Below are positions 1 through 10,925 of a stretch of DNA of 34,675 nt, piece after piece. Every line of letters begins with the position of its first letter. Position 1 is the stretch's first letter. Under the pieces are notes generated by a model. The model was not told where the DNA came from. It was given only the letters and a program-made list of their open reading frames with translations, and did no database searches. The translations under genes and the position numbers were made by a program. The stretch is from Chromera velia (taxonomy: Eukaryota; Sar; Chromeraceae): contig JAHBMJ010000414.1 in NCBI GenBank assembly GCA_018398765.1, positions 13,697 through 48,371 on the forward strand. The letters are read 5' to 3'.

Positions 1-42
<42 letters not shown>

Positions 43-250
43 ACCTTGTTCAGGCGCTGACAAAGGAAGGGAGGGAAGGGTCGTTGCTGCCTGCTGCTTT
101 GACTTTCCTGAAACTCTGGTCGGTTTGCCACTTTTATTTTTTCTTCTTGGGTTTCTTCGCTGTGGTTTGCAACGTTCTCTCTGCCTTTCAGAAAGGCGGT
201 TTTTTTTCAGTGTGTCTCTTCCTCTGAGCTGTTCCTCTCTTTGTGGACAG
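1..250. other. Left-edge non-coding DNA, probably intron
   Basis: The window opens with a (GT)n microsatellite at about 1-42. The sequence then becomes T-rich up to a good 3' splice site ending at 250. It is most simply the intron upstream of the first visible exon of the 251-3103 gene. ORFs across it come from the GT repeat. Confidence 0.55.
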
Positions 251-3103
251 AAGGCCCTGCAGAGGAAATCGTTCGTGCATGAGTCGTGGAATGCTCCCAC
301 ACGAATGCAACGGCCGATAAGGACTTGCATTTCTGTGAGGTCAGCTCCCACTTCTCTGCGCTTCGGGTGTTCCTTTACGTGTACTGCGAAACGAATGGAG
401 CCCCTTGTGACTTTCCAGGGGGCTCGCAGGGCTGGGCTGAATCTTTGAATAATTAAATGAAATGAGTGTGAACGTTTGGCACGACTGAACAAGTGCTTGC
501 AGGCAGCAGTGAGCGCGTTTGAATTTGGAGACCAGGAGAAGGAGACGGAAGAAGAAGACGGGGAGGGAGAAGCAGAAGCGCGTGTGTGGAGCGAGTACTG
601 GATGAGGGCGTTGGAGTCCGGCAAGGGAGTCGTGGTGGGTGGTCCTGGGATGCTTTCGGTCTTTCAGGTTCGTTCGTTACTGACATTTCTCGTTCAGATA
701 CACAATTTTTTCCTTTTTTCTGGATGGTCTTTCTCTCTCTCCGTACAGGGACGCTGGGTAAAGATTCTGTGTTGAGGGCATCTCAGAGGCGATAGCGTTT
801 TTTTTTTTAAGCACAGCTTTGCATCGGACGGTTGCATACCTCTGTCTTCAGGAAGTCCGGTGCGAGCTTCCTCTGTTTCTGGCTGGACAGGGCGGCACGT
901 CCCCCCTGTACGACTTGGTACCGCTCTGGGAGGGCCACCGGGAGGCGCCGCAGGACGTGCGGCCGGCCTGGTTCTCCGCCTGTGCGTGTGCGTCCTTCTC
1001 TGTTCCCGTGCCTGTGCCAGGGCACTCGAAGCCTAGCGGGGGGGGTCCCGCTGGGCTCCTCTGGGGTTCCTGTGTGGTGGATGAGGTGGTGGTCGCAGAC
1101 GGAAGGTCGGGCGGGGCCTGAAGGGATCAGTTCTTCACTCAAGGCATGTGGAAGGAAGGAAGGAAGGAAAGAAAAGTGAACATTGTGCAGACCCATGCAG
1201 GCTCGACACCGGAGGACAGAGAGAGGGAGGACAGACGGACAGGCATTTGAGGGATGGATCCTTCTGTTCATTTCTCTTCTCTTCCATTTTGTTTCTCTGA
1301 ATTATTTTGTTGACTCGCATTTGCCCTTTTCTGTCCCCCGTCGCTGTTTATCTCGTCTTTCCGTCTTTCGTTCTCCGAATCTGTTCTTCTACTTTCCTCC
1401 TTTCTTCAATCCGTCTGCTGGCTTCGACGCGACACGCGATCGAGGTCCCTCGTGTGTTGTGTGTATAGCATCCTGCCCGCCCCCTGCAGGTCCTTGACTT
1501 GTATTTTCCCTCCTTTTCTTAATTCCTTCCTGTGCAGAAAAATGAAATGACTGCATGAAGTTCGAAGTTATGTTTCTTCTTACGTGCTCCTGGCATGCAG
1601 TCGATCGAATTAAAGGAAGGAAGGAAGGAAGGATCACTACTCACTTGATTGAAATAACATCTCTTTCTTCTGCAGAGGCCAAGTGAGCGTCCTCCACTTT
1701 TCTGTGGAAGCTGATGTCGAGAAGGACTGCGGCGCCGCCAAAGGAGGGCCCTCCTCGGGAGTCGACTTTTTCTTCAAGAAGGAATCCCCCGAGTCTGAGT
1801 TCTTGATGGGAATGGGCTCGAGGTTGTTCGATCATCAGAGAGGAGGAAAGGAGGGAAGGAGACGGCAACGCATCCAGAGATCCCGTGTCCAGATGATGGA
1901 GGGGGCGTCGGCAGCCATCAACTTTCTTCTTCAAGGTCTGTCTTTCGGTCTTGTGGGAAGGAGAGACAGAGAACGAACGAAGGACGCAGAGAAGAGGAAA
2001 GAAGGGGCATAGAGAGAGAAAGGGAGATCGTCGTGATTTCTCCTGACCACAAAAGTTCTTCCACCTCCCTTTTTGTCTGTTTCCCTTTCTGCCCTGACTC
2101 TTCGTTTCGTTCTCTTCTTTTTGTTTCTTCTGTGCTCCTTTTCTCCCCGTTTGTACATTTTTCACCCCCCCGTTTGTTCTCTTCTGCACAATCCTGTCTG
2201 TTGAGCAGAGAAACCCGTGACGGCACTTCTGGTGTCCAACCCCACTTCCGCCTCTAGTCTTGGACCACGAGCGCCCCTCGCAGCCCTGCCTGTCGATGAA
2301 CCACTCTCGGGGGGGAAGCAGCAGGGCACGCACCATCATAGTTTGAGAATCCTATCGAGACAGAACTGTATGCTGAAGGTGGACGTGAAAGGAGGATGTG
2401 CCGCGTCAGGAGGAGGAAACCGGGGAGGCAGCTCCCACTCCCTCAGTCTGAAGCAATTCGCTCCTCACTTTGCGTGGACTCTCAAAGGGGGGGGCGGAAA
2501 GGGGAAGTGTGCGAATGGAACCGGTCGCTCCATCTCTCTGGCGGCCTGCGTGGAGAACGTGCCGGGAGGGTTTGAGACGACTGCGGCTGCCATTGTGCCG
2601 CCATCGCAACAACATGATGGGAAGGGGAAGGGGGGGGAGGATGTAGTGGCAGTTTGGGTCAGTCTCGCAGTGTTTCTTACAGATTTTGTTGGAATGAGTT
2701 TATGAGGTTTTGTGTGTGTCCTTGTGAGAGCATTCCTGATTTGTCTTTTCACGTCTTTGTCTTTTCGGGTTCTTTGCGTGAACCTTTTTCGTTGTTTCAC
2801 AAAGATACTCGAGACAGAGAGACCTTCAGGCTTTTCCAGACTGTGCGTGTGTCAAAGGTCACTGAACGTTTCCCTGTGGTTGATAGAAAGCCCTTCTTTT
2901 TTTCCCTTCTGATTACGAGGGTAAATGTGCATTGCACTGTTCAGATATACCCATTGTTTCTTGTTTGTCGCTCGTTGCCCCCCCCTTTTTTTCTGCAGTC
3001 GGACAGGGCGAGGGCCCTCGTCCTCTACAGCGAAAGGGAAGGCGCCGCTGGTGTGGAGGAGGGGGGGCGCGTTGTGGCTGCGGTGCAACTTCTGTGTGAG
3101 TGA
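251..3103 (+). CDS. Hypothetical protein, seven visible exons, 5' partial
   Basis: Plus-strand gene entering from the left edge. Predicted exons are 251-334, 503-667, 749-757 (a 9-nt microexon, GRW), 852-1105, 1676-1935, 2209-2657 and 2999-3103, ending in TGA. Exon phases are 0,0,0,2,1,0 and the visible coding length is 1326 nt (441 residues), with the frame kept throughout. Each intron starts with GT and ends with AG, for example GTGAGG at 335 and a long C/T run before TGCAG at 2998. Residues about 30-60 are acidic (many E and D). The part around the microexon, ending in EVRCELPLFLAG, reads like beta strands, and the exon at 1676 opens with GQVSVLHFSVEAD. I see no transmembrane segment and recognise no family. 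The last exon could instead splice out at the strong GTGAGT at 3096 into a further exon near 3229, but no phase I tried stays open. The start lies outside the window. Confidence 0.6.
749..757 (+). other. Candidate 9-nt microexon
   Basis: GGACGCTGG lies between a TACAG acceptor preceded by a C/T-rich run and a GTAAAG donor. It adds three in-frame codons (Gly-Arg-Trp) between two phase-0 exons. Reading through instead gives a stop at 775. Predicted from sequence only. Confidence 0.5.
1613..1632. repeat. (GGAA)n microsatellite in an intron
   Basis: About five tandem GGAA units lie just upstream of the 1676 exon, inside the intron 1106-1675. A shorter run of the same unit lies near 1151-1168 in the same intron. 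Confidence 0.8.
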
Positions 3104-3573
3104 GGAGTGGGTTTGTCTCTTTTTACTCCTCTGCTTTCGGTACGGTCGCATGGGTGTCTGGTTGTCACGGCACTGCACCCCTCGTCTCGAATTGTTGTTT
3201 TGGTATTTCGTCTAGAGTACTGCAGAGGATAGCAGAAGGACGTGAAGCGTTGGTGTCGACGGAAGACGAACGCCAAGTCCCAAGCACCCTCTTCTGACTG
3301 CATGTCAAATTCGAAATCGTTCATTGAAATGCTTCATGAATGTATTAGTCTAGGTATTAGTTCCTGTGACAACATCATGTCAATCAATCATGACTGGAAT
3401 CATGATATGCATGTCAACTTATGTCAAATAACACACCAGCTCAACATTATTTTCAAATATTTTCAAAGTGCAGTGTTTTCTGTATTTACCTCTGTATATA
3501 TTACTAATGTTTTTGTTTTGTTTATGTTTTGTTTTTAATGAATACCCTGACTGACATCTATGAACCGGTAAAA

Positions 3574-3790
3574 TAAAAAAATAGTAACTATTTTCACTAT
3601 TCCTACGTTTCGATAGTAAATAGTGAAATAGTGGATTATTTACTATTTGATACTATAGAAATAGTTCACTATTTTGACTATGTTTAAAAATGAATTGGAA
3701 CAGAAAATCTTGCTTAGTATAAAATAGAACACTATTTTACTTTTTCCACTATTTTTGTATTCATTTTACACTTTCACTACACTGGAACTA
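3574..3790. repeat. ACTATT/AATAGT imperfect inverted-repeat block
   Basis: Roughly 200 bp built from many copies of ACTATT and its complement AATAGT, in both orientations and with variable spacing. Neighbouring copies such as the runs near 3587-3600 and 3617-3650 can pair, so the block could fold into hairpins. Confidence 0.65.
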
Positions 3791-4364
3791 TAGTGTATCA
3801 CAATGAAAATTTCTAAAACCTTTTGTGTCACAATGATTTATGACATAATAATTATGATTTTTAAAACTTTTGACTGATTCAATTAAATCACACTTATATG
3901 TGAAAAAAAGAGTCGTAGATCGCATGTTTACGATGTTTTGTGCGGCTTGACATGCGTTGGAAGGCAGCGTCATAGCCGCTGCAGACTCCGCACATACAGT
4001 GTCATACATGCATGAAATGCCAAGAACAAATCTTGTATGACCCCGTGAGAAGAACAGCTGCAACCTTAGCGAAGCCGAAACTGTTAAGCCATGTCCCACC
4101 TCATTGCACATGTAGACTACCAGCATCTCTCTTAGCATCTCCCCTGGCATCTCTCTTAGGATTGTAACACTTCCGAGCAGCAGTTTGTACCTGAACTACT
4201 ACGTGCCCCTTCTTTGCTCTTCAGAGCCTCTTCCCCAATACGGGTGCTACTAGGGGCGCTAGTATGGGGGGCCGTTCATTTTGCTTTGTTCTTTCTTACC
4301 ATCTCGGTTTTTTCTAGCCTTGTTGCTTCCTATTTACTGCGAGTAAGCTAGCAAATGAGATGAG

Positions 4365-4407
4365 CGAGTAAATGAGTGAGGTGAGTGAATGAGTGACTGA
4401 GTGAATA
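4365..4407. repeat. Degenerate GAGT/GAAT short tandem repeat
   Basis: A run of imperfect GAGTGA/GAGTAAAT units. A similar GAGTAAATGAGTGAG string occurs at about 15293-15309, so it may belong to a dispersed sequence. Confidence 0.55.
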
Positions 4408-5370
4408 GTGAACAACAGTCTGAACATGATCGAAGTTCAACGACTCTGAAGACTTTAATTAACTTTAAAAGTCTAGGATCACTTCAATTTTTGTCTGACA
4501 ATTTCATCATACCTAAGTTACTCTAACTATTTCATCACATATGTTGTAACACAATTATTTGTGTTATTGGTACTGGTGTATAAGGTATTGTATCATAATT
4601 TGAATTGTGTCATACTATAGTTTCAGTGTAACTTTCACTCAGTCCGAGTCACTATGCAGTTGTTGTATCTTACTCCCTTCTGAGCAGCCTATAGACCAAA
4701 GCATGCAAAGCGCAGACAGATTGTTGTTTGTTAGCGGCCTGGGAAACCAAGCGGGCCACGGGGTGTGGTCTGAGCCTCAGCGATGAGGTACACCCCCCTG
4801 CCGTTTGGCCGGGCGTTTGCGGGGGCGACTTCTATAAGATAAAACGGCGACAGTGCTCCAGGGCACCATTAATCACTTACACTCACTTACTTAGTTATTT
4901 TTGGCAGTGTGATTATTCTTTTTCTGGCGGTTTCGATCAATAGATTGCATTGTTCCGTTGTAGTTTAGACTCTTAGAAATGTACAAAGAAAGATAAAAAA
5001 AGTCACTATAACAGTTTCAGTTAAAAAGTAAAGAACGGATGACATCATGCAATAAAATAAATTGATAAAACCAGTTGGTAGAAATAAAACATAAAGAGGA
5101 AAAATTGAAAATAAAGAAAGTAAATTTATTTAGAAAGATTTTAGGAATAGTTATTTTTAGAAATAAAGAAGAAATAAGATTAGAAAAAGAAATGAATTAA
5201 ATACATTGATTTATAATAATATATTAAAATGAATAAATACAAAAATTGCAGGAATGGGGTTCATACGATCGAATTCAAGCTTAAGTGGGGTACGTGAGAC
5301 ACAGAAAGTGTCACAACAACTACAGCTGCATGGAGACTAGTTTAAAAGATGATTAAGGCCGCTAGATCAG

Positions 5371-5463
5371 GCGTCTGGAAAATTGGACGCGTCCAGAAAA
5401 TTGGATGTATCCGAAAAACTAGACGCGTCAGGAAAATCAGACGTGTCCAGAAAATCGGACAGA
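5371..5463. repeat. Degenerate tandem repeat, unit about 18-20 bp
   Basis: About four to five head-to-tail units of the general form GAAAATYGGACGCGTCCA, with variants ACTAGACGCGTCAG and ATCAGACGTGTCCA. Each unit carries a near-palindromic GACGCGTC core. Two shorter relatives (GAAAAATCC, GAAAAATCAG) follow to about 5493. Confidence 0.7.
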
Positions 5464-6059
5464 CATATCTAACAGAAAAATCCGAAAAATCAGTTTGAAA
5501 CGAAAAAGCAAAATTGAAGTACGATTTGGGAATTGAGATTTCAAGTTCGTTGAAGGATTCGGCTTGGAACTTCGAAGGATTTGCTCTCTAAACTTTTAGA
5601 TTCGATTTTTCTCTGAACTTCAACTTCTGACTTGAAAGAATTTGAACCCGGTCTAAAATCGAACTCAGTCTTGAACCTTCTTGCACAAACAACTTCAATC
5701 AATTGGCTCTCTGTCAGTGTTCATTCTAGGCTCTTTGGCGCCCGTTCTCGTCTAGCCTTACCTGCCTGCCTGGCTCAGACACGAAGTCCGACCAGCGCAG
5801 TACCGCATTGCATAATATGAACAGACTCTTGTCATTCTTTTTCCGTAGTCAACTATACGTATGGTTCTAAAGCTCACTAGAACCTAGCGTCTAGAAGAAT
5901 TGTCTTCCCGCTACTTCCCCCTTAGCTGTCTTGTACCTAGTGACGGTCCTAGTCTTGTACAGACCGTCACAGTCTTGGGAAGACGGTACCTTAATTGATG
6001 TTTTGGCTAGTCTGAAATTATATCGGCTTTAAAGGTGTACAGGGGATGTAGGTATGGCA

Positions 6060-6735
6060 TTTTTTGTCTGTCTTTGTCTGTGACACTTCAGTCTGTCAGT
6101 CTGTCTGTATGTCTGCCTCTCTGTTTGCCTGCCTTTTTGTTTCCATCTCTGTCTGTCTTGTCTGTCTCTTTCTTCTTTGATTTCTTGGCTGACTGTCTAG
6201 ATATATCTGCATGCCCTGCTCTACCCTGCTCTTTCCTCGTTCTTTTTATTCCTTTCTTTGCTGTCCTTTCCTTCTTTCTTGCTTGCTTTCTTTCTTCACT
6301 TTTTCGTGCCTTTTTTCTTTTTTCTTTTCTTTTCTTTTCTGTTCTTCGCTTCTTTTCTCTTTTCTTCCGTCCTTTTTCCTCCTTCTTTCCTTTCCTTTCC
6401 TTTCTTTTTTCTTGCTTTCTTTCTTTCCTTCCTTCCTTCTTTCTTTCTTTCTTTTCTTGCTTGCTTGCTTGCTTGCTCGCTCGCTCGCTCGCTTGCCTGC
6501 TTGCTTTCTTCACCTTTTCATGCCCCTCCCGCCTTCTTTCTTTTCTTCTCTTTTCTTTTCTTTCCTTTACTATTCCCGCCTCCTTCAGAAGTCTCTTTCT
6601 TCCTTCCTGACTCCATTCATTCCTTCCTGCGTTCTTTGTACTATTTCATCCTTCCTCTCTTTCCCTTTTTCTCTAATTCCTTTCGATCGCTTCTCATTTT
6701 TTCCCCTCTTTCTCTTCTTCTTTCCCTTGTACACA
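6060..6735. repeat. Long polypyrimidine tract
   Basis: About 670 bp in which the plus strand is overwhelmingly C and T, with TTTC, TTCC, CTTG and TCGC sub-repeats. It is open in several frames on both strands purely because of this composition. It could form triplex (H-DNA) structure. Confidence 0.8.
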
Positions 6736-6764
6736 CATGCACGCATACGCACACCCGCACGCAC

Positions 6765-6777
6765 ACTCACTCACTCA

Positions 6778-6809
<32 letters not shown>
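6765..6809. repeat. (CACT)n followed by (CA)n microsatellite
   Basis: Four CACT units run into about 15 CA units and then a GA-rich segment. This is a plain simple-sequence repeat. Confidence 0.9.
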
Positions 6810-6812
<3 letters not shown>

Positions 6813-7327
6813 GGAGATTGAGCTTGAGAGGAGAGAGCAAACAGAGAGGCGAAAGAGGTGCCGACATTCCCGTACACTCAAGGCGGAAAGATAAGAGGAG
6901 GACATACACAAAGGAAAGGCCGGTCGTGTGAAAAGTAGACAACCGTAACAAGAAACTCGAAGGCATCGCATCAAAATCCCCCCACACTCAAGAAATAATC
7001 AAAAAATAACATCTGTGATGTGCATCTGCCGCTGGCGCCTCCTCAATGACGACGCAATCAGACTCACTCAAGGAAACAAAACGATTGTACGCCTCCAGCA
7101 GAATGCATTTCAGTCAAAGTCACAGTCTAGTCACAGGGCGCGAAAGACCGCGCTTTCTTGTCAGTTCCACCTGCAGTCTAACTTTTGATCAGGCCAAAAC
7201 TCTAAATGCGAAGCAAATCCAATCCCATCAGGAGACTCCCTCAATGTCCAATAAGATACACTTGCAGCCCGTTTTCTGCAAGAAGTCTGTCGCCCATTCT
7301 ACCCGCGGCCCTCTTCCCGTCTCCTCC

Positions 7328-7725
7328 TTAAGCGAAGGAATCCGAAGACCCGCTGCCACCACTCAGGTCAAAGGAGGGCCCCCCAACACCGTCACCCGCG
7401 CCTGCCGACCGCATGTCTGCACTTCGCTTGCTGATGAAGTGCTGGGTTTCGATGTAGCTGCAGAAAGAGGCAGTCGAAGAGAAAGTGAAAACCTACTGAC
7501 AAATGAGAGGAGACGGAGACAGGATGGGGAGTTCCCCTCTGACCGTTGTGAACACTGCCACATGCATGTTTGTTGTGAGTATGAAAGCTTGGCCCCAGGC
7601 GACGGCACGCATCTATTGAAGCACGTTGACGTCACTTTGCAGATAAGTTTTTGAGATTCGAGGACCGCCTGGATGTGCTGGATGGTCCTCTCCTGGTCCA
7701 GATAACTTTGTCTCCGGTTCGACAT
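7328..7725 (-). CDS. TIM8: Small Tim chaperone, Tim8-like
   Basis: A small Tim of the mitochondrial intermembrane space; the family escorts hydrophobic precursors from TOM to the TIM22 or SAM complexes. Two exons, 7725-7544 and 7457-7328, are joined across an 86-bp intron (donor GTCAGA, acceptor TTTCTGCAG). Together they encode 103 residues from an ATG at 7725 to TAA. The hallmark twin CX3C motif is Cys35-x3-Cys39 and Cys54-x3-Cys58, separated by 14 residues. An extra Cys29 is present. The second exon opens with RYIETQHFI, matching the RFIDTSQFI-type segment of Tim8 rather than Tim9, Tim10 or Tim13. The C-terminal 25 or so residues are a Gly/Ser tail not typical of the family. No presequence is expected and none is seen. 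It is divergently arranged with the gene starting at 8368. A 202-codon plus-strand ORF over the locus is a shadow. Confidence 0.88.
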
Positions 7726-8367
7726 TTTGTCCAGTCTTCTCTGGCAAGACGTTCTTTTCTCAAGTGCGTCCTTCCAAGGAGAAACAGAAAAGAATGAGAT
7801 GAGTTCAGCTGTGCGTTCTCTTTCAACTAGCTAGCAAGCTGAAATGTCAGAAAGTATAAAGAAGTTTCGTCATGTTTCGTCCGATCTTTGAAGGGACTTT
7901 AAATTCTGTGGCGGCAATAACGTACGCAAGATCGATGACGCACGCGCGATCAGTCTGCATCATCTCGCGCGCGGTTTTGACGTAAAAAGCATGCAGGAGC
8001 TATATAGTGCACATGGGAGCGAAAAACAAACATCTATTCTTCGATCCTCTATGTATAAGCTTGATTGCAATTCCCACCATGCCATCACAATGTGACCATG
8101 CACATCTCTGCAGGCATGCACGCAGATTGCTACAGAGCTGTGCAGTCCCGAGATTCATGCATACTCAGAAGAAGTGCAGGGAACGCTCAAAAGAGCCAAC
8201 TGTTCACAAGTCCATGCGAAGACCATGCACGCAGTCTACCGATACACAGGTCGATAAGAATCTTCTGACCTGAGTCGCTTCCACGGTTCCCCCCAAGACA
8301 GCGCGGCATTTCAGTCAGCGTGAAGCAGACGCTGTCCTCTGAAGAAGTCGCAAAGGAGTCCCTGCGC
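7726..8367. promoter_or_regulatory. Shared intergenic region of a divergent gene pair
   Basis: The 642 bp between the TIM8-like start (minus) and the four-span protein start (plus). It contains two CG-rich clusters (ACGCACGCGCGATC near 7938 and CTCGCGCGCGG near 7965), GCATGC strings (7989, 8113) and a TATATAG at about 8001. Promoter function is inferred from position only. Confidence 0.4.
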
Positions 8368-9174
8368 ATGTCGGACAGTGCGGTGTTTTGTGGCCTTTTC
8401 TCCCTGCGGAGAGGAGTGCTGTTCACTTCCGCTGTCCAGATGCTCCACGGGCTGTTCTGGATCTTTCAAGGGTATGACCTCTCAGATGAGTACTCGTACA
8501 AGATCTGGTTCTTCGCTGCACTCTCCGGGGGCTTCATTTTCTTCGTCTCCCTCGCTGGATTTGTATCGACGTTACAGAGAGTGGAAGAGGGAATCTACAT
8601 CTACTTCCTTTCACTGGTCGTGCAATTGGCACTGGCAGTGATCCACATTGCATTGCTGTACGAATTGATCACCAACTTCACAGACCGCACCGCGAATTTA
8701 TGGAGCATTTGTCAAGAGATCTTCCTGTCTACTAAGAAAGGAAGGTTCAAAGCACGGTGGTTCTTCCGCCTTTTTCGTCTTCAATTGTGGATGTACCTCG
8801 CTGCACTGGATGCCTTCTTTGTGGTATATAACATCACCATTACCTACAGCCTGCTTTTGGTCCTGGAGGCTGGGGGCACGGGGGATGAATACCTCTCGGC
8901 AGAGGATATGCTGGCAGGGGTTACTCTGAATCACAAACGCTCGCTGAGCATGTTCGCGACTTCCCCCTGCGGAGGAGATGCAGAAGAGAAGGAGGCCGAG
9001 GAAGCTCCCCTCCTTCTTGAAGAGGGAGCTGCTGCCTCGGCCTCGGAGGGTGTGAAGGAATCAACAGAGGCTGGACGAGGAAAACGAGGGAGTGGTGAGA
9101 AGGAAAGGGGTTCACGAATGGCAGGCAAAGAAGAAAGCAAAACCCCAAGTGACAAACAAGAGTCTCCAGGATGA
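8368..9174 (+). CDS. Four-span membrane protein with charged C-terminal tail
   Basis: Single-exon ORF of 268 residues from the first in-frame ATG (8368). The frame stays open upstream only through a non-ATG codon. Four hydrophobic segments lie at about residues 17-35, 46-69, 76-101 and 139-167, so this is a small polytopic membrane protein. The N-terminus carries CGLFSLRRG just before the first span, a cysteine plus basic pair that recalls LAPTM4-like or MARVEL-like tetraspan proteins, but the match is too weak to name a family. A possible N-glycosylation site (NFT, about residue 103) lies in the loop between spans 3 and 4. Residues 168-268 are a hydrophilic tail rich in Glu, Lys, Ser and Ala. 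Function is unknown. It is head-to-head with the TIM8-like gene. Small 5' exons cannot be excluded. Confidence 0.75.
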   Translation: MSDSAVFCGLFSLRRGVLFTSAVQMLHGLFWIFQGYDLSDEYSYKIWFFAALSGGFIFFVSLAGFVSTLQRVEEGIYIYFLSLVVQLALAVIHIALLYELITNFTDRTANLWSICQEIFLSTKKGRFKARWFFRLFRLQLWMYLAALDAFFVVYNITITYSLLLVLEAGGTGDEYLSAEDMLAGVTLNHKRSLSMFATSPCGGDAEEKEAEEAPLLLEEGAAASASEGVKESTEAGRGKRGSGEKERGSRMAGKEESKTPSDKQESPG

Positions 9175-9758
9175 CTGCATGGACGGCGGGTCATGAGTTT
9201 AAGGGGAAAAGGAAAGATTGATTGAACACTTTCAGGTCGAGGCACAGTAAGCGGAATCCCACGGTGTTCCACTAAGAATCACTGAGAACCTAGCTCAGAG
9301 TTCAGTCATTTGGAGGACACAAATAGGACACAAAGAGAGCATGAACGTGGCAGCAGGGACAGGCACGTCTGCCAGTGCCGCTAGTGGTGCGCCTTTACAT
9401 CTGGACCCCATCCAGAGCAAGCCTACAAGACTCTGATCTAGCGCTTTCAATATTTTAAGGACCGCTTGTGGATCGACCTGTCACCTGCCAGTGTCTAGTC
9501 AGCTGCCGAAAATCATCGATCGAAAGTTATATACGCTACAGGCTAGCCTGGCTAGGCTTACCATAGGCTGGGCTTGCACTGTGCAAACTAGTCACTCGGC
9601 AAACTAAACCAAGCTTCCTCACCAAGTTCCTACTATCTTGGTATGACGACTTTTGAGCAAGCTTCTTGTATATCGCCGGCCGGGCAAATCATAAGTTGTA
9701 ATATTTTTGATTAGATTCAACTGAGAATCAACTCTATAGATTGAACTTTCTATCATTT

Positions 9759-9832
9759 TTTGTTTTTTTTTTTTTTCTTTCTAATCAGACTAATTTTATT
9801 TTTTTAAAAAAAACAAAAAAACAAATTAAACA
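9759..9832. repeat. T-tract and A-tract pair
   Basis: A run of about 17 T at 9760-9776 is followed by TTTTTTT and then A-rich AAAAAAAACAAAAAAAC, so the stretch could fold back on itself. It may be the remnant of a retroposed poly(A), but no target-site duplication was identified. Confidence 0.4.
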
Positions 9833-10836
9833 ATTCAAGTTATCTTTGTTTGCTTTAAGAGCGATTCATTGCAATTGATTGAACTTAAAACTGTAAACCC
9901 CTTCCATAAATTCTATATGAGCCTGGCGCGGCGGTGTACAAATTGCAGCACAATTATATTTTATGGCTCGATTTTCAATTTTAAACTTTTATTTCTTTAA
10001 ATGTTGTCCTACGTCTGATCTCAATCAACATCTGATGAACAGTAACTGTATGAGCGCTTTTCGACCTAGTTTTCGACTCTGTTGGATTGACTAATTTAGG
10101 GATTTCCCTAGGGCTTTTCCAATATTTGCATAGGATCCTACATAGGATTTTGGGTGTAATCTATACGCTCTGGAAAGCGCATAGTGCTGCATTCCTATAC
10201 CGCCCTAGATACCGCCTCTTGCTCGCTCCTGAATCCTGCCTGATCCCAACAAGGCCCCCCTAGCACTTCTGCATGACACGTAGCAGAATGTCGGCACATC
10301 CATTCTAGCCGCTCTTAATTTCCAAGGTGCCTTCCCATGCACAAGTCCTCCTCTTCCCTCAATTGATCAGAAGGACCCCCCCTGTTGCAATGCGTCGATC
10401 GATCATTTGACTGATCAATCAGATCAGATCAGATGAGCACTTCTCGATACTCAATTTCCAAAAACGGTGCTGTCAACTGGGCCCTCATGATCTTCGAATT
10501 ACTCGGGGGGGAGTCCTTGAAGTCCCCTGCATGGAAGCCCAAGAATCAAACGATGAATCAATCGATGCACCCAACCAGTCAATGGAGAATGATGAAATGT
10601 GCTGAAGCACAGAGACTCAGAAAACACGTTAGAGGCCCTTGGTGCACATGTCCTCTCGATTGATCACTTACACACTCGCACGGAAGAATCATGGCAGCAG
10701 CAGACGGAATCCCTCCATCCATGAGTTGAAAGATGAGAAGAGCCCATCTCACGCACTCCCCCATGGACCCCATTCTTGTTCTCTTTGTTCTCTGCCTCGC
10801 GAAAAGTGCTGATCCGACCTCTCACCAGTCAAGATG

Positions 10837-10837
<1 letters not shown>

Positions 10838-10879
<42 letters not shown>

Positions 10880-10925
10880 AGAAAGAGAGAGAAGAGAGAG
10901 AAGGAGAGAAAGAGAGAGAGAGAGA
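10838..10925. repeat. (GT)n-(GA)n compound microsatellite
   Basis: About 19 GT units run into imperfect GAGA units. It generates spurious ORFs on both strands. Confidence 0.9.

Larger units (their letters stand above)
3104..7327. other. Intergenic, AT-rich and repeat-laden
   Basis: No ORF here has coding-like composition. Contents in order: the ACTATT-rich repeat block, a GAGT-like stretch, very AT-rich DNA (about 4970-5230), a degenerate tandem repeat at 5371-5463, a polypyrimidine tract and a (CACT)n/(CA)n microsatellite. The 3' UTRs of the two flanking genes must lie at its ends. Confidence 0.6.

Noticed and set aside
1641-2339. A 232-codon minus-strand ORF
   Set aside because: It is the reverse complement of a purine-rich plus-strand exon and intron; its Lys/Arg/Glu-rich content is compositional.
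3229-3297. Possible last exon of the first gene (RIAEGREALVSTEDE, stop at 3297)
   Set aside because: It follows a TGCAG acceptor and reads well in phase 0, but the only good upstream donor (GTGAGT at 3096) is phase 1 and creates an immediate stop. The stop at 3103 was kept.
6035-6894. Overlapping 140-227 codon ORFs on both strands
   Set aside because: They lie in the polypyrimidine and CA-repeat tracts. The predicted proteins are runs of Ser/Phe/Leu or Lys/Arg/Glu with no domain, explained by base composition.
7046-7654. A 202-codon plus-strand ORF
   Set aside because: It lies antisense to both exons and the intron of the TIM8-like gene. It has no recognisable domain, and the minus strand has diagnostic twin CX3C motifs.
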